Shown here piece after piece: positions 17,414 through 26,898 of a DNA stretch of 64,000 nt; the stretch's first letter is position 1, and each line of letters opens with the position of its first letter. Below the pieces are notes generated by a model. That model did no database searches and had not been told where the DNA came from. It was given only the letters and a program-made list of their open reading frames with translations. The translations under genes were made by a program, and so were the position numbers. This DNA comes from Leptofilum sp965223525. GTDB taxonomy: Bacteria; Chloroflexota; Anaerolineae; Promineifilales; Promineifilaceae. The stretch lies in assembly GCF_965223525.1 (NCBI RefSeq), contig NZ_OZ245005.1, forward strand, positions 1,736,001 through 1,800,000, read 5' to 3'.

Positions 17414-17788
17414 TTACTTCTTTAGATTGGGCAGATGAGTAGATGCCACTGTAACCAATGTACGCACTGCTTCACTTTCTAGCTGCTCTGGGCGGCTAAT
17501 TTTGATGTGGCGTAGCTTTTTGCCGCTGCCTTCTAGCAGATTTTCCGGGTCTGGCAGGTCAGCCCCGTAATAAAATCCCAGGTTGATGCGCTGTTTGAAG
17601 ACGCCAATGTAGCAAAAATGCTCAGACATCTTCTTGGGGCCAATACCATAACCCGCGATGTTTTGTTTGGGCCAGGCTACTTCTACGATCTCTGGCATCA
17701 CATCTTGCAGCAGGGCTTTGGCTTGGCGGGCCAGGGCTGCTATTTCGGGGCTGGCGGTGGCTAAGATTTGTTCAAATTCATCGCTCAT
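17414..17788 (-). CDS. DUF1801 domain protein
   Basis: A 124-residue cytoplasmic protein of the YdhG/DUF1801 type. Features are the AWPKQNIAGYGIG region, the short beta strand 'HFCYIGVFKQRINLGFYYG' and the C-terminal 'KLRHIKI' segment. The biochemical function of this family is not established. I chose ATG 17788, preceded by GGAGG, over a longer frame. Confidence 0.8.
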   Translation of the reverse strand: MSDEFEQILATASPEIAALARQAKALLQDVMPEIVEVAWPKQNIAGYGIGPKKMSEHFCYIGVFKQRINLGFYYGADLPDPENLLEGSGKKLRHIKISRPEQLESEAVRTLVTVASTHLPNLKK

Positions 17789-17851
17789 ATTTTCTCGTTC
17801 CTCCAAAAATTTAAAAGCAGAATGCAAAGTTGTATGGAGAAATCTGCGGCT

Positions 17852-18337
17852 TTAACTGAGGTCAAACGGCCGTTCCAAAAAATATTCCTTTAATTCAACG
17901 GGCCAATACTGACGCATAAATTCAGCTCTTTTGACGGCGGGCGTCAGCCAATGGTTTTCTGGCAAAAACTCAATCGCTTCGGCGGCAGTAAACCAATGGT
18001 GGGCGTCATGCTCTTCACTGATTTGGACATGGCTGGCTGTGGGAATAGTGCAGGCGTAGGCGATACCGAGCAGCTCATTTTCTGGATTGGCCGTTCCGCG
18101 ATAGAAGTGGGTACCACCTAAAATGAACTCAATTTTTGGCGTTACGCCAATTTCTTCGCGTACTTCGCGGTAGAGCGCGGCTTCAAAGCCTTCGCCCTGG
18201 TCCACGCGCCCGGTGACACACTCCCAACTGCCTGCACCGACATCTTTGCTTCTGGCGCGCTGCAGGAGGAGGTAACGGCCGTTTTCCAATTCCCGCACCA
18301 GGGCCATAATGCCGCCTAAAAATCGTCCTGTACTCAT
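17852..18337 (-). CDS. Nudix hydrolase
   Basis: A 161-residue protein with a complete Nudix box: G-x5-E-x7-REVREEIGV. The start is ATG 18337, preceded by GAGAGG; the frame extends further upstream, but that part is encoded by a dispersed repeat (18355-18428). Family members hydrolyse nucleoside diphosphates linked to another moiety. The sequence resembles dihydroneopterin-triphosphate or dATP pyrophosphohydrolases, but substrate assignment is not secure. Confidence 0.88.
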   Translation of the reverse strand: MSTGRFLGGIMALVRELENGRYLLLQRARSKDVGAGSWECVTGRVDQGEGFEAALYREVREEIGVTPKIEFILGGTHFYRGTANPENELLGIAYACTIPTASHVQISEEHDAHHWFTAAEAIEFLPENHWLTPAVKRAEFMRQYWPVELKEYFLERPFDLS

Positions 18338-18433
18338 CAACCTCTCCCTGCTCACGGCATTCCGAACGAAGTCAGGAATCCTTCTACTCACAACAATGAA
18401 AGATTCCTCGTTTCACTCGCAATGACACGACGT

Positions 18434-19174
18434 TTAATTTTTGGGGCGGATGGCACTGTAAATAACGTGCCCTGCCAGCATCCAGTGAACATCTACGGCC
18501 GTAAATCCCGCCTGCTCTACCCATTTTAGCTGATCTAGCAAGCTGCTTGGTTTGTCCACGACTGCCTCTGGGTCTTCCGGGTAGCGGTACAGATTCCATT
18601 TCAGCCGTTTAAAGTGGGTAAGGCCGTCATCGTTGCCGTCTAGCTGCTGGCTGCGCTGGCGGACGGCTTCGTCCCATGCTTTGGCAGCAACGGCCGTTCC
18701 CAATTCGCCCACTGGCGCAACCAAATCAGCAATCACCAGCGTGCCGCCGGGCAGGAGCATCGGGTACAAATCTAGGAACAGACGCAACTTGTCTGGCCCG
18801 TCCAGATGATGCACGGTGAGCGAGCTGACGATGGCATGGAAAGTGGGTTTGCCCGTGCGCCACTCCGCATGGTTTAGATCAAACTGCCGGGGCACAAAAC
18901 GGTTGCCAAAGTGCGCCAGACGGTGTTCTGCTTGTTCCAGCATAGCGGGTGAGAGATCGTAGCCGTGTAGCGTCACGTTGGGAAAGCGGCGCAGCAGCGT
19001 TTGGGCAAGCAATCCTTCGCCACAGCTTAATTCTAGAAACTCAGCCTCGCCATCTGGTTGCGGAATGAGATCAGCAATGGTTTGCAATTGGTAATCACGC
19101 TGGGGCACGAAGTAACGGCCGTAATCAATAAAATCTTGCGAATCGGATTCCTGCCAGGTGAATGTTTGGGACAT
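18434..19174 (-). CDS. class I SAM-dependent methyltransferase
   Basis: A 246-residue protein. SAM motif I reads FLELSCGEG, with GYDLSPAML as motif II and a post-I acidic loop. A 'SSLTVHHLDG' segment matches methyltransferase motif IV. It is most like UbiE/small-molecule methyltransferases of the Methyltransf_25 type; the substrate is unknown. ATG 19174 is preceded by GGAAGGAA. It is downstream of the MFS gene on the same strand. Confidence 0.85.
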   Translation of the reverse strand: MSQTFTWQESDSQDFIDYGRYFVPQRDYQLQTIADLIPQPDGEAEFLELSCGEGLLAQTLLRRFPNVTLHGYDLSPAMLEQAEHRLAHFGNRFVPRQFDLNHAEWRTGKPTFHAIVSSLTVHHLDGPDKLRLFLDLYPMLLPGGTLVIADLVAPVGELGTAVAAKAWDEAVRQRSQQLDGNDDGLTHFKRLKWNLYRYPEDPEAVVDKPSSLLDQLKWVEQAGFTAVDVHWMLAGHVIYSAIRPKN

Positions 19175-19198
19175 GGTTCCTTCCATTTGCTTACACAA

Positions 19199-20374
19199 TT
19201 ACTCCAACATTAACTTTGTGCTTTTTGCTTCCTGGTGTAGCCGGGCCTGCCAAACGAGCAAACCAAAAATGGCCACCGCCAGCAGCACCGTGACAAAAAT
19301 AGTAACCATTGTCACCCTTGCGCCGACGCTTTCAAATAATTGGCCAATTAACCAGGGAATGCTCATAGCTCCCAATGACGCACCCACAAAAAAGTAGCTG
19401 GTCATCTTCCCACTCAGTGACAAGGTATGTTCTGCCCAGGAAAGCGTGGTGGGGAAAATCACCGACATAGATAACCCTAATCCGATAGTGCCTGCCCACA
19501 GCACAGCCGTGCTGCTGCGCCAAGTGAGCAAGATAAGCATACTGGCCACGCAGCCAGCCAACGCACCACCAAGCATCGTTTTGGGATGAAATTTTGCAGT
19601 GAGTGGTATAGAAATGAGCCGCCCAACCGTGAGCGCGCCCCAAAAGAAGCTGGTGAGGTAAGCAGCGGCCGTTTCTGTGCTGAGGTCTAACGTTATGGCA
19701 TAGGTGTACACCCAGCCGCCATACGCTACTTCTGCCCCCACGTACAAGAACATGAACGCCGCTACCAACGCGATGATGGGTAGATTGGTTATTTGCCCTT
19801 GAACGGCCGTATCTCTTGTGCGAATAGGTGGGCTAGGGAACCGAATGAACAGCAACAGCGCGGGCAACACCATGATGGCCAAAACCCAATACCCTAGCCG
19901 AATGCTGCCTTCCGTTACCAACATCGTTTGGGCAATGATGATGGGTGACAAAAATGCACCAACGCCAAAAAAGAAATGCAGGCTGTTCATATACGGGCCG
20001 ACCTTTTCGCCAAACCGCCACACCATCAGCGTGTTGCCGCCCACATCTATGCCAGACTCCACCGTGCCTGCCAAAAACATAAGAATGGTAAGCAGCCAAA
20101 GCTGTGGAATGAGCGGCACGAGCAGTAGAGAAATCCCCAAAGAGACCAGCAAAACCATAAGGATCGGGTGGCCCGGCAAGCGGTCATAAATGCGCCCAGC
20201 TAGAATGGAGCCAGCCAAAAAGCCCAATGAGCGAGTGGCAAACAAAAAGCTGATGCCACTGAGCTGCGTGCTGGTTTGTTCAGCCAACCCCGGCAAGGTC
20301 GGCCCCAATGCTGCTGAGGCCATGCCCAGCGCAATGAAGGCAAAAAAGTAGGCAGTGACCTTTTTATTCATCAA
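19199..20374 (-). CDS. MFS transporter
   Basis: A 391-residue membrane protein with about 12 hydrophobic segments in two halves. The first loop contains GRIYDRLPGHP, the typical MFS loop 2-3 motif (G-x3-D-R-x-G-R/H). It resembles FucP/YfkF-type sugar or drug permeases. Substrate is not evident. It sits 3 nt downstream of the MscS gene on the same strand, so they are likely co-transcribed. Confidence 0.88.
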   Translation of the reverse strand: MMNKKVTAYFFAFIALGMASAALGPTLPGLAEQTSTQLSGISFLFATRSLGFLAGSILAGRIYDRLPGHPILMVLLVSLGISLLLVPLIPQLWLLTILMFLAGTVESGIDVGGNTLMVWRFGEKVGPYMNSLHFFFGVGAFLSPIIIAQTMLVTEGSIRLGYWVLAIMVLPALLLFIRFPSPPIRTRDTAVQGQITNLPIIALVAAFMFLYVGAEVAYGGWVYTYAITLDLSTETAAAYLTSFFWGALTVGRLISIPLTAKFHPKTMLGGALAGCVASMLILLTWRSSTAVLWAGTIGLGLSMSVIFPTTLSWAEHTLSLSGKMTSYFFVGASLGAMSIPWLIGQLFESVGARVTMVTIFVTVLLAVAIFGLLVWQARLHQEAKSTKLMLE

Positions 20375-20377
20375 TCG

Positions 20378-21184
20378 TTAGTTTGATTGGAAGAGATGCA
20401 CATCGTGCTGGGGGTAGGGAATGGAGATGCCTTCCTCATCAAAGCGGAGTTTTACGCGCTCTGGCATGTCTAGCCGAATGTCCCAATAATCTTCAATTTT
20501 TACGTACGGCCGTACTGCAAAATTGACGCTGCTGTCTGCTAATTCCAACACAGCAACTCTGGGGGCAGGAGTTTCCAACACCCGTTCATCGGCCGCAACT
20601 AATTCTTCCAACGTGCGCTTGGCTTTTAGCAGATCGTCATCGTACCCAATGCCAAATACCATGTCGGCGCGAATATACCCTTGCTTGGAGTAGTTGATGA
20701 TTTTGTCGCTAATAATCAGACCATTGGGAATGATCACGGTTTTCTTTTCGCGGGTAAGCAAAATAGTGCTAAAGATTTTTATATCGGTGACTTCGCCAAA
20801 CGTGTCGTTAATTTCTACGTAATGACCAATTTCAAATGGTTTGAAGAGCAAAATCATGACGCCAGAGGCAAAGTTGGAAAGTGCGCCTTGCAACGCTAGC
20901 CCAATGGCAAGCCCGGCTGCACCCAGCACGGCAATGAAAGAAGCCGTTTGTACTCCAACGCGCTCCAGGGCAGCCACGCCAGCAAAGGCGAGAATGGCAT
21001 AATAAACGATATTGCCCAAGAAGCGAAGGAGGGCCTCGTTTGTGTTGGATTTGGACAATGCTTTTTGCACCCAGCGGGAGATAACGCCTGCAAGCCAGTA
21101 ACCAACAATAAGAATGGCAATGGCACCTAAAATGTTGAGGCCATAGGTGAGAATTAGTTCTTGAATTTGTTCAACGATGTCCAT
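20378..21184 (-). CDS. MscS family mechanosensitive channel
   Basis: A 268-residue small-conductance channel. It has three N-terminal hydrophobic helices. The pore-lining TM3 pattern is visible in AAGLAIGLALQGALSNFASG, followed by the cytoplasmic beta domain (GDF-like 'FEIGHYVEINDTFGEV', then PNGLIISDKIINYS) and a C-terminal alpha/beta domain. The size fits MscS (about 286). It opens under hypo-osmotic shock to release solutes. AAGGAAG precedes the ATG. Confidence 0.92.
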   Translation of the reverse strand: MDIVEQIQELILTYGLNILGAIAILIVGYWLAGVISRWVQKALSKSNTNEALLRFLGNIVYYAILAFAGVAALERVGVQTASFIAVLGAAGLAIGLALQGALSNFASGVMILLFKPFEIGHYVEINDTFGEVTDIKIFSTILLTREKKTVIIPNGLIISDKIINYSKQGYIRADMVFGIGYDDDLLKAKRTLEELVAADERVLETPAPRVAVLELADSSVNFAVRPYVKIEDYWDIRLDMPERVKLRFDEEGISIPYPQHDVHLFQSN

Positions 21185-21241
21185 GTTTTCTTCCTTTTCG
21201 TTGCACCTAGAAGAGGATTCCGGGCAAAATTTATTTCATGT

Positions 21242-21290
21242 AAATCACAAAACGTATTTTGTTAAAAATCGAGCTACGAAATTGTGATTT
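21242..21290. repeat. inverted repeat AAATCACAA-N31-TTGTGATTT
   Basis: Perfect 9-bp arms at 21242-21250 and 21282-21290, separated by 31 nt, in the gap upstream of the MscS gene. The same pair with 30-nt spacing occurs upstream of nuoA (62993-63050). It may be a shared regulator site or an RNA hairpin. Confidence 0.6.
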
Positions 21291-21427
21291 GCAACCGTCG
21301 TTAACTATAGTGAAATTGGCTCAGATGACAACGCTGGGATGGAAGAATTTGGTGGAGGGGAGCCTGAGTAAACGTTAAGGCATTGTGGATGAGTTCATAG
21401 AGTGCCTGGAACAATCGTTGCGAAAAA

Positions 21428-22825
21428 TTAAGGGATTGGCGTGAGCGTTGCTTTAAGCAAGGCCAGGCTGTCGGGGTTATCCAGCAGCCAGCGGGCAAAT
21501 TCATCGTGGGCCAGGCTGTTGCGCCAGGTTCGGTACGTGCTGCCAGGCAAATCCTGGAAGAAAAGAATGACGACCGTTGGTGTGACTTCTCCGAGGGGGT
21601 AGGCGTAGTAGGCGGTGTTGAGAATGCCGGGCAAAGAGCCATTTTTGTAGCCGAGGTTGCTAAATCGTTCCTGGTTGGCGGGGAAGATCATGGGCCATTC
21701 CAGGTAGCGGCGGGCTAAAAAGCTGCTTTCTGCGTTGGTGAGGCCGTTTTGGGCAATCCGGGCCATAAGTGCCGCATATTCGCGTGGCGTGCCGTGGGCG
21801 CTGAGAGCGTGGCTAAAGTAGCGTTGATCTTGTGGAGACGGCCGTCTCTCCTCCTGGTGCCACATCTGTTCAGCTTCACGAAAGCTGGCCTCAGTGACAT
21901 ATATCTCTGCTAATTGAACCACTTCAAGGCTGTAGCTGGCTGGATTGTCTAGATAGGCTTGAATGGCCGGGCGGTCACTGCTGCCCTGACGGGTTTGGTT
22001 GCTCATGGCCATGAACTGCCCCAAAAAAGTGCAGGGGGCGGTTTGCTGGGTGAGGTTGAGGGTTACGGCCGTTTCCTCAATCACCCTCTGCCCCAAAAGC
22101 ATGTGCAAATAATCGGTGGCCGCGTTGGCGCTGTGACGCATCATCATCCAGGGTACGTCCTCTAGGCGCAGGCGGTCTGGATTGGGCAGCAGCAGACCAT
22201 TTTCTGCCAGTTCAGCCACGGCACGGTTATGCGACCCCAAATCATAGCCAGGCAGATAGTACCGTTCCAGCGTTGCCAGGGTGACGTAGCTGGTGGGGTC
22301 TAGCTGGCCTGCGCCCACCGCTTCGGCATAAGCAACCAGGTGCACAATCTTCACTACCGAGGCGAGGGGCATTTGCATGTCGGCATTGTGGTAAATGCCG
22401 TTGGCTTCATCCCCCACGCGGTAGGCTACCAGCCCCACGCTGCCCGGATTGGCGATTAGCTGTTCCCAGGCGGGGCGTGCCGCTTCTGGTAGTTCCGCCA
22501 GCAGTGCGGCTAACGCAGCCGGGTCTGGTGCCAGTTGGGTAATGGTCGGCACACTATTTTGCGGGAGCAGCGAGAGGTGCTGGCCGCACGGTGTCACTGG
22601 TTCTCCGGTAAAGAAGGCGGTTGCTGTTGGGAATGGTGTGGGTGTGCCAGTGGCCACTGCCAGCGGAGCCAGGGTTGCAGAAGCGGTGTTAGCTAGGGTC
22701 GGGGTGGGGGGCGGTATTGCGGTTGTGGCCAGATTACTTTCAACCCTCGCTAGTGAGGGGCTGTTTTCAGCAGACGGCCGTTCACAACCAACCACCAACC
22801 CTAACAGCAGGATGAAGATGAGCAT
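21428..22825 (-). CDS. serine hydrolase (class A beta-lactamase-like) lipoprotein
   Basis: About 465 residues. The signal sequence MLIFILLLGLVVGC ends in a lipobox, then a Thr/Pro/Ala linker. The hydrolase domain has PLASVVKIVH, which matches the SxxK nucleophile motif, and a later MMRHSANAATDYL fits the SxN position (SAN). Penicillin-binding-protein-like or beta-lactamase-like activity is expected, though a typical KTG could not be confirmed ('NGSLPG' occupies that region as K-N-G-S). The start ATG 22825 is preceded by GAGGT; a much longer frame upstream is not credible. Confidence 0.8.
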   Translation of the reverse strand: MLIFILLLGLVVGCERPSAENSPSLARVESNLATTAIPPPTPTLANTASATLAPLAVATGTPTPFPTATAFFTGEPVTPCGQHLSLLPQNSVPTITQLAPDPAALAALLAELPEAARPAWEQLIANPGSVGLVAYRVGDEANGIYHNADMQMPLASVVKIVHLVAYAEAVGAGQLDPTSYVTLATLERYYLPGYDLGSHNRAVAELAENGLLLPNPDRLRLEDVPWMMMRHSANAATDYLHMLLGQRVIEETAVTLNLTQQTAPCTFLGQFMAMSNQTRQGSSDRPAIQAYLDNPASYSLEVVQLAEIYVTEASFREAEQMWHQEERRPSPQDQRYFSHALSAHGTPREYAALMARIAQNGLTNAESSFLARRYLEWPMIFPANQERFSNLGYKNGSLPGILNTAYYAYPLGEVTPTVVILFFQDLPGSTYRTWRNSLAHDEFARWLLDNPDSLALLKATLTPIP

Positions 22826-22983
22826 GAATTTGATACCTCGGTGCCACATGGCGTGGGATTGTAGCGGCAACGGCCATAACCACCTAGAACGGCCGTCATC
22901 TTTTAATCCGACAGTAAGGCCAGTGGACAGGCAGCATGATAAAATTAGGGGGCGACGAATCTTACTTTGTAAAGGAATTTCAG

Positions 22984-24555
22984 ATGACCAAGCGACTTTC
23001 AAGCCTCTTCTTACCATTATTTTTGCCGCTGTTGTTGATTGCGGGCATTCTTTTTTATGGACGTGCCCAAGCTGGCGGGCCAGATATTTGTAATGCTGGA
23101 CCGCCAACTTGCGATTATGGCAGCATTCAGGCTGCGTTGGATGATGATGCCACCGTGGGGACAACGCTCCAGCTCGCTGGGGAAATCTTTTTTGAGAATG
23201 TGGAGATTACGCGGGCCATCACTTTGGTCGGTGCTGGAACAGGCATCACCGTTATTGATGGACAGGTGACGGATACGGCCGTCCTCATCCACAGTGATCC
23301 AACCGTTTCAATCGCTAGCCTAACCATTCGCAACGGCGACGCCACGATGGAAGGGGGCGGTGTTCTGAACGAAGCAGGGCAGGTGACCCTGACCGACGTG
23401 ATTGTAGAAGAAAATATGGCACCGTTCGGCGCAGGTATCACCAATAACGATGTGATGATTTTGGATGATGTCACTGTGCGTAACAACGTGGCTGATGACA
23501 TCGTGGGCATGGTCTCAGTTTGTGAAGATTGTGCCGGGGGTGGCATTTACAACCAGAGCACCATGACAATGACCAACAGTACCATCCACGGCAACAGTGC
23601 CCAGTTTGGCGGCGGCATGGCAAATGCAATCCCGGGCACGCTGTCGGCAACCAATATTGAGGTTTACGGCAACAGTGCTGCCGATAACCCATCTGACCCC
23701 AGTGCCGGGGGCGGCATTGAGAATTTGGGCATGATGACCTTAACCAACAGCACGGTACGTAACAATGATGCGCCGAACGGGGCGGGGGTGTCCAATGGCG
23801 GTACGCTCACAATCAGCGGCAGCGACATTTACAGCAACATGGCCGATACGCGCGGGGGCGGCATCCACAACTCGCTCAACCTGACGGTGCAAACCAGCAA
23901 CATTTACGACAATGAAGCCGGTTCTGGCGGCGGCGGGGGCCTTAGCTCGGAATCTGGAGATGTGGTGGTGGAACAAACGGCCGTTTACAGCAACAGTGCA
24001 ACCGGCAGCGGAGGTGGCATTATCCACAACGTTTCGCTGGGTGATAACAGTTTTATCATTACCAACAGCACCCTCAGCGGCAACAGCACAACCGGCAGCG
24101 GGGGCGGCATTCGTAATGCAGGCATTGCCAGCACCGAGCTAAATAATGTGACATTGAACAACAATTCCTCGGTTGTGGGCGCGGGGCAGTCGGTTTCTGT
24201 GGCCGGGGGAACCCTCGCCTTCAAAAACAGCATCATCAATAGCTCTGGCATAGATTGTAGCGGCACCGTTGGCTCCAATGGCTACAACATTGCCAGCGAC
24301 AGTAGCTGCGGGCTGGGTGGCACGGCCGATTTAGTGAATGCCAGCCCGCAACTAGGGTCGCTGCAAGATAACGGGGGCAGCAGCCTTACCCACGCCCTGT
24401 TGCTAGGGTCACCCGCCATTGACAGCGGCAACGGCTGCCCGGCAGTGGATCAGCGGGGCGTTACCCGCCCAGCAGGCGTGGAATGTGACAGAGGTGCTTA
24501 CGAATTTAGTGAGGCGAGCGAGGCGATCTATTTGCCGTTTGTGATACGGCCGTAA
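22984..24555 (+). CDS. secreted right-handed beta-helix protein with YLPFVIRP tail
   Basis: 523 residues. The signal peptide (MTKRLSSLFLP...) is cleaved near GRAQA. The body repeats a GGGI-x-N-x-G...NST...N-S-A pattern about every 25-30 residues, typical of parallel beta-helix / polymorphic outer membrane repeat (Chlam_PMP-like) proteins. It ends with a CRGAYEF-like choice-of-anchor region (GVECDRGAYEF) and a terminal IYLPFVIRP. That aromatic-LP-aliphatic-R tail recurs at the ends of Chloroflexota secreted proteins and may be an anchoring signal. The start ATG 22984 is preceded by AAGGA. It is probably a surface adhesin or glycan-binding protein. Confidence 0.85.
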   Translation: MTKRLSSLFLPLFLPLLLIAGILFYGRAQAGGPDICNAGPPTCDYGSIQAALDDDATVGTTLQLAGEIFFENVEITRAITLVGAGTGITVIDGQVTDTAVLIHSDPTVSIASLTIRNGDATMEGGGVLNEAGQVTLTDVIVEENMAPFGAGITNNDVMILDDVTVRNNVADDIVGMVSVCEDCAGGGIYNQSTMTMTNSTIHGNSAQFGGGMANAIPGTLSATNIEVYGNSAADNPSDPSAGGGIENLGMMTLTNSTVRNNDAPNGAGVSNGGTLTISGSDIYSNMADTRGGGIHNSLNLTVQTSNIYDNEAGSGGGGGLSSESGDVVVEQTAVYSNSATGSGGGIIHNVSLGDNSFIITNSTLSGNSTTGSGGGIRNAGIASTELNNVTLNNNSSVVGAGQSVSVAGGTLAFKNSIINSSGIDCSGTVGSNGYNIASDSSCGLGGTADLVNASPQLGSLQDNGGSSLTHALLLGSPAIDSGNGCPAVDQRGVTRPAGVECDRGAYEFSEASEAIYLPFVIRP

Positions 24556-24571
24556 CGAGAAGATACCCCCT

Positions 24572-24640
24572 TCTTAATCCTCCCCCAGAAGGGGAGGAAA
24601 CTGACTCCCCTCTCATCGGGAGGGGCTAGGGGAGGGCATT
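24572..24640. repeat. GC-rich palindromic repeat, possible bidirectional terminator
   Basis: Nested CTCCCC / GGGGAG arms (CCCCCAGAAGGGG, CCCCTCTCATCGGGAGGGG, CTAGGGGAGGG) end in a T-run at 24639. It lies between two convergent genes, where a shared terminator would be expected. A related element is inside the gene at 36263-37591. Confidence 0.6.
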
Positions 24641-24642
24641 TT

Positions 24643-25881
24643 TTACAAATTGCCCGTACTAATTTTTGGGGACGGGGTGTTTGGTCGAGAGACGAAATGG
24701 CTGGCTATGCTGCGCCAGCGGGCGGCGCGGTACAGTTTACGCACCGGTTCTTCCCCAGGTTGATAATCTGAACGGAGCGCCAGCAATTCCCCAAACAGCC
24801 GTACCGCCTCTTGCCACCGCTTGTCGTTAAAAGCAGCTAACCCTTGCCTGTACAGCGTGCTTACTTTGTGGTTCTCGTGGCAGCGGCGAGCGGCTTCCTG
24901 CCATTGGGTACGGCCGTTTTCGTTATAATAAAGCGTCGCCAGGTAGTTATATTTTGTGACGGCCTCTTGCCATTTCCCTTCCGCTTCTAGCTGTTGGGCC
25001 GTTTGTTCCTCACGGTGGCGCAGCCGCAAAAACTCATCCACATTTTCAATGCGGGCCGTGTGGCCAATTTCCCGGTAAGCGTCGAGCGCTTCTTTAAGTT
25101 GCCCCTGGCGCAGCAGTTGGTCTGCTAGCAGAATCACTTCTTTCCGGGCAATTTCAGATAACGCGGTGGCAGAACGGCCGTCTTTGCGGAAGTACGGGTC
25201 TACCAGCAGCACCTGGGCAAATGCCTTGTAAGCCGTGCGCCACTGCTTTTTGTCTAGCGCCTGCACCCCCAGCAAAAAGAACGGCAGCAGTTCTGCTTCC
25301 CAGCAGCTATCTTTCTTGATTTGCCAGGTCGTCTCTCGTTCGTGGTTCGGAAAATCATTTAGCAGATGGTCGTAAATCCAGGCAGCTTCTTGGTAGCTAC
25401 CAACGGCCGTTGCTTTTTCCGCTTTTGCTTCCAGTTCCTGAATGGTTAGAAGCTGGTGAACTTCTTTGGCGTGTTCAAAATCATCTGCTTTCTTGAAGGC
25501 AATCAGAGCGGCCTCCAATTCGCCAGTTTCCAGAGCTGAGTTGGCAATGCGTTCATACTGCGCTTTACGCCGCAGCGCAGCGGCACGCATTCCATCCTGC
25601 TCATAATGCGAGTTGAAGGACTCTATTTTGGCAAAGATGGCCTCGGCCTTGCGCCATTGTTGGTTAATGAGATGCCTCCACCCATGATTGAACAAAGCTG
25701 CGAGTTGCTCCTCTGTAACTGTTGCGGACGAAACGGCCGTTTCTGGGTGGGTATTGGTGGGTTCAGTGTGTATTTCTTTCATGATGTATATTGCCAATTT
25801 TGATTGACTGGTCTCCCCGGTAATGCTTGCTGCTTTGTGCGGATGCGGCCAGATGGTAATTTGAACTGACTGTTTATCCAT
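24643..25881 (-). CDS. TPR-like repeat protein
   Basis: A 412-residue soluble, helical protein. From about residue 60 it consists of degenerate ~35-residue tetratricopeptide-like units with recurring 'W...A...F..L' and 'W.EA...Y..L' patterns. No catalytic motif is seen. A role as a protein-binding scaffold is likely. The N-terminal ~35 residues are poorly conserved-looking and the true start could be the later Met at 25782. Confidence 0.7.
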   Translation of the reverse strand: MDKQSVQITIWPHPHKAASITGETSQSKLAIYIMKEIHTEPTNTHPETAVSSATVTEEQLAALFNHGWRHLINQQWRKAEAIFAKIESFNSHYEQDGMRAAALRRKAQYERIANSALETGELEAALIAFKKADDFEHAKEVHQLLTIQELEAKAEKATAVGSYQEAAWIYDHLLNDFPNHERETTWQIKKDSCWEAELLPFFLLGVQALDKKQWRTAYKAFAQVLLVDPYFRKDGRSATALSEIARKEVILLADQLLRQGQLKEALDAYREIGHTARIENVDEFLRLRHREEQTAQQLEAEGKWQEAVTKYNYLATLYYNENGRTQWQEAARRCHENHKVSTLYRQGLAAFNDKRWQEAVRLFGELLALRSDYQPGEEPVRKLYRAARWRSIASHFVSRPNTPSPKISTGNL

Positions 25882-25968
25882 CTGATTATTCTTTCTCGTT
25901 CTAAATTTAGCGTAGGTTAAAATCCTTAAACCACGTCTTACATTCCGGATTCCATTTGTTAGCCAATA

Positions 25969-26898
25969 TCAGCCATTTTCTTCTAGCTTGTGGAATTGGG
26001 TAGGCTGTGAAACGACGGTCGCCAGGTTGGTCATCTGCTGCTGGTAAGGCGCACAGTTTGATGGTTTGTTGCCGGGCGCAATCCAGCACAGATTGGATGA
26101 GCTTGGGGGAGAATGTGCGGCCACTTCGGCTGCGCTCAGGGCCGGCGCTGCCAGAAAAACAAGCGTCAGCCGCGTCGTATCTGGGCCAAGAAAGACATCG
26201 CAAAGCTGCTGAGGTCGTAGATGAAGGCCGGTTTGTTGCTGTGCGAACTGTACGGCCGTTTCCCACGGCGCCATTAACCCAGCCGTTTGCCCACCCGGTA
26301 GCTGCCAAGTAGATTGCTCATCTGGCCGATGCCACAGATAGGCACCAGCCTCATTTTGCACGAGAAGATACGTATGAACATCCCAGGTAGGCGGGGCTTG
26401 ATACGGTGGCTTCCCCTGCCAAGCGCGCTTTACGTCCATCCAGCGGTAAATAACGTTGCGGAGCACAAACAGGGAGGCTTTGTTGAAGGTCGAGACGGAA
26501 TGTTTGAAGAATAACGGCCGTTCCTCGGCATGGTTCAGCGTTTTGCCAACGCGCTCCCGGTGAAAGCTGCTCATCCGGCGGGGCAGCGGATTGCTGCTAA
26601 AGAAGCCCACCACAGGCGACTCTTCCGAGGTGGTAATCTCGCCGCCGCGCAGCAGGCAGCGGAAGGCAAAGCCCAAATATCCCGTTGGCGGCAGGGGCAA
26701 GAAGGTGACGGCAGCCAGGCGCACAGGCAGCACAATCAAGCCTGTTTCCTCGCGCACTTCACGAGCGGCTGCGTCTGGGAGGTGTTCGCCAGCATCCACG
26801 CCGCCGCCGGGCGGGGCATAGGTGCGCGTATCGTTTCGTTTGATGAGCAGCACGTTGCCATGCTGGTCAACCACGATGCCATTGGTGCCAATGTTCAT
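25969..26898 (-). CDS. double Nudix-domain protein, second domain degenerate
   Basis: 309 residues with two Nudix folds. The first has an intact box (GGGVDAGEHLPDAAAREVREE, E and RExxEE present) near residues 31-52. The second (about residues 170-300) keeps PGG but reads WETAVQFAQQQTG where REx2EExG is expected, so it lacks the metal-binding glutamates and is probably not catalytic. A paralog at 27669-28589 has both boxes intact. A repeat-derived segment (ALSAAEVAA) lies near the C-terminal end. Confidence 0.82.
   Translation of the reverse strand: MNIGTNGIVVDQHGNVLLIKRNDTRTYAPPGGGVDAGEHLPDAAAREVREETGLIVLPVRLAAVTFLPLPPTGYLGFAFRCLLRGGEITTSEESPVVGFFSSNPLPRRMSSFHRERVGKTLNHAEERPLFFKHSVSTFNKASLFVLRNVIYRWMDVKRAWQGKPPYQAPPTWDVHTYLLVQNEAGAYLWHRPDEQSTWQLPGGQTAGLMAPWETAVQFAQQQTGLHLRPQQLCDVFLGPDTTRLTLVFLAAPALSAAEVAAHSPPSSSNLCWIAPGNKPSNCAPYQQQMTNLATVVSQPTQFHKLEENG

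Noticed and set aside
22826..23164. Longer N-terminus of the serine hydrolase
   Set aside because: It precedes the signal peptide and lipobox and overlaps the divergent beta-helix gene.
25907..26308. Frameshift in the double-Nudix gene, with the true C-terminus in another frame
   Set aside because: The original frame continues to a plausible Nudix C-terminus (CWIAPGNKP... aligned to the paralog's WFQPGEEPP), so no frameshift is needed.
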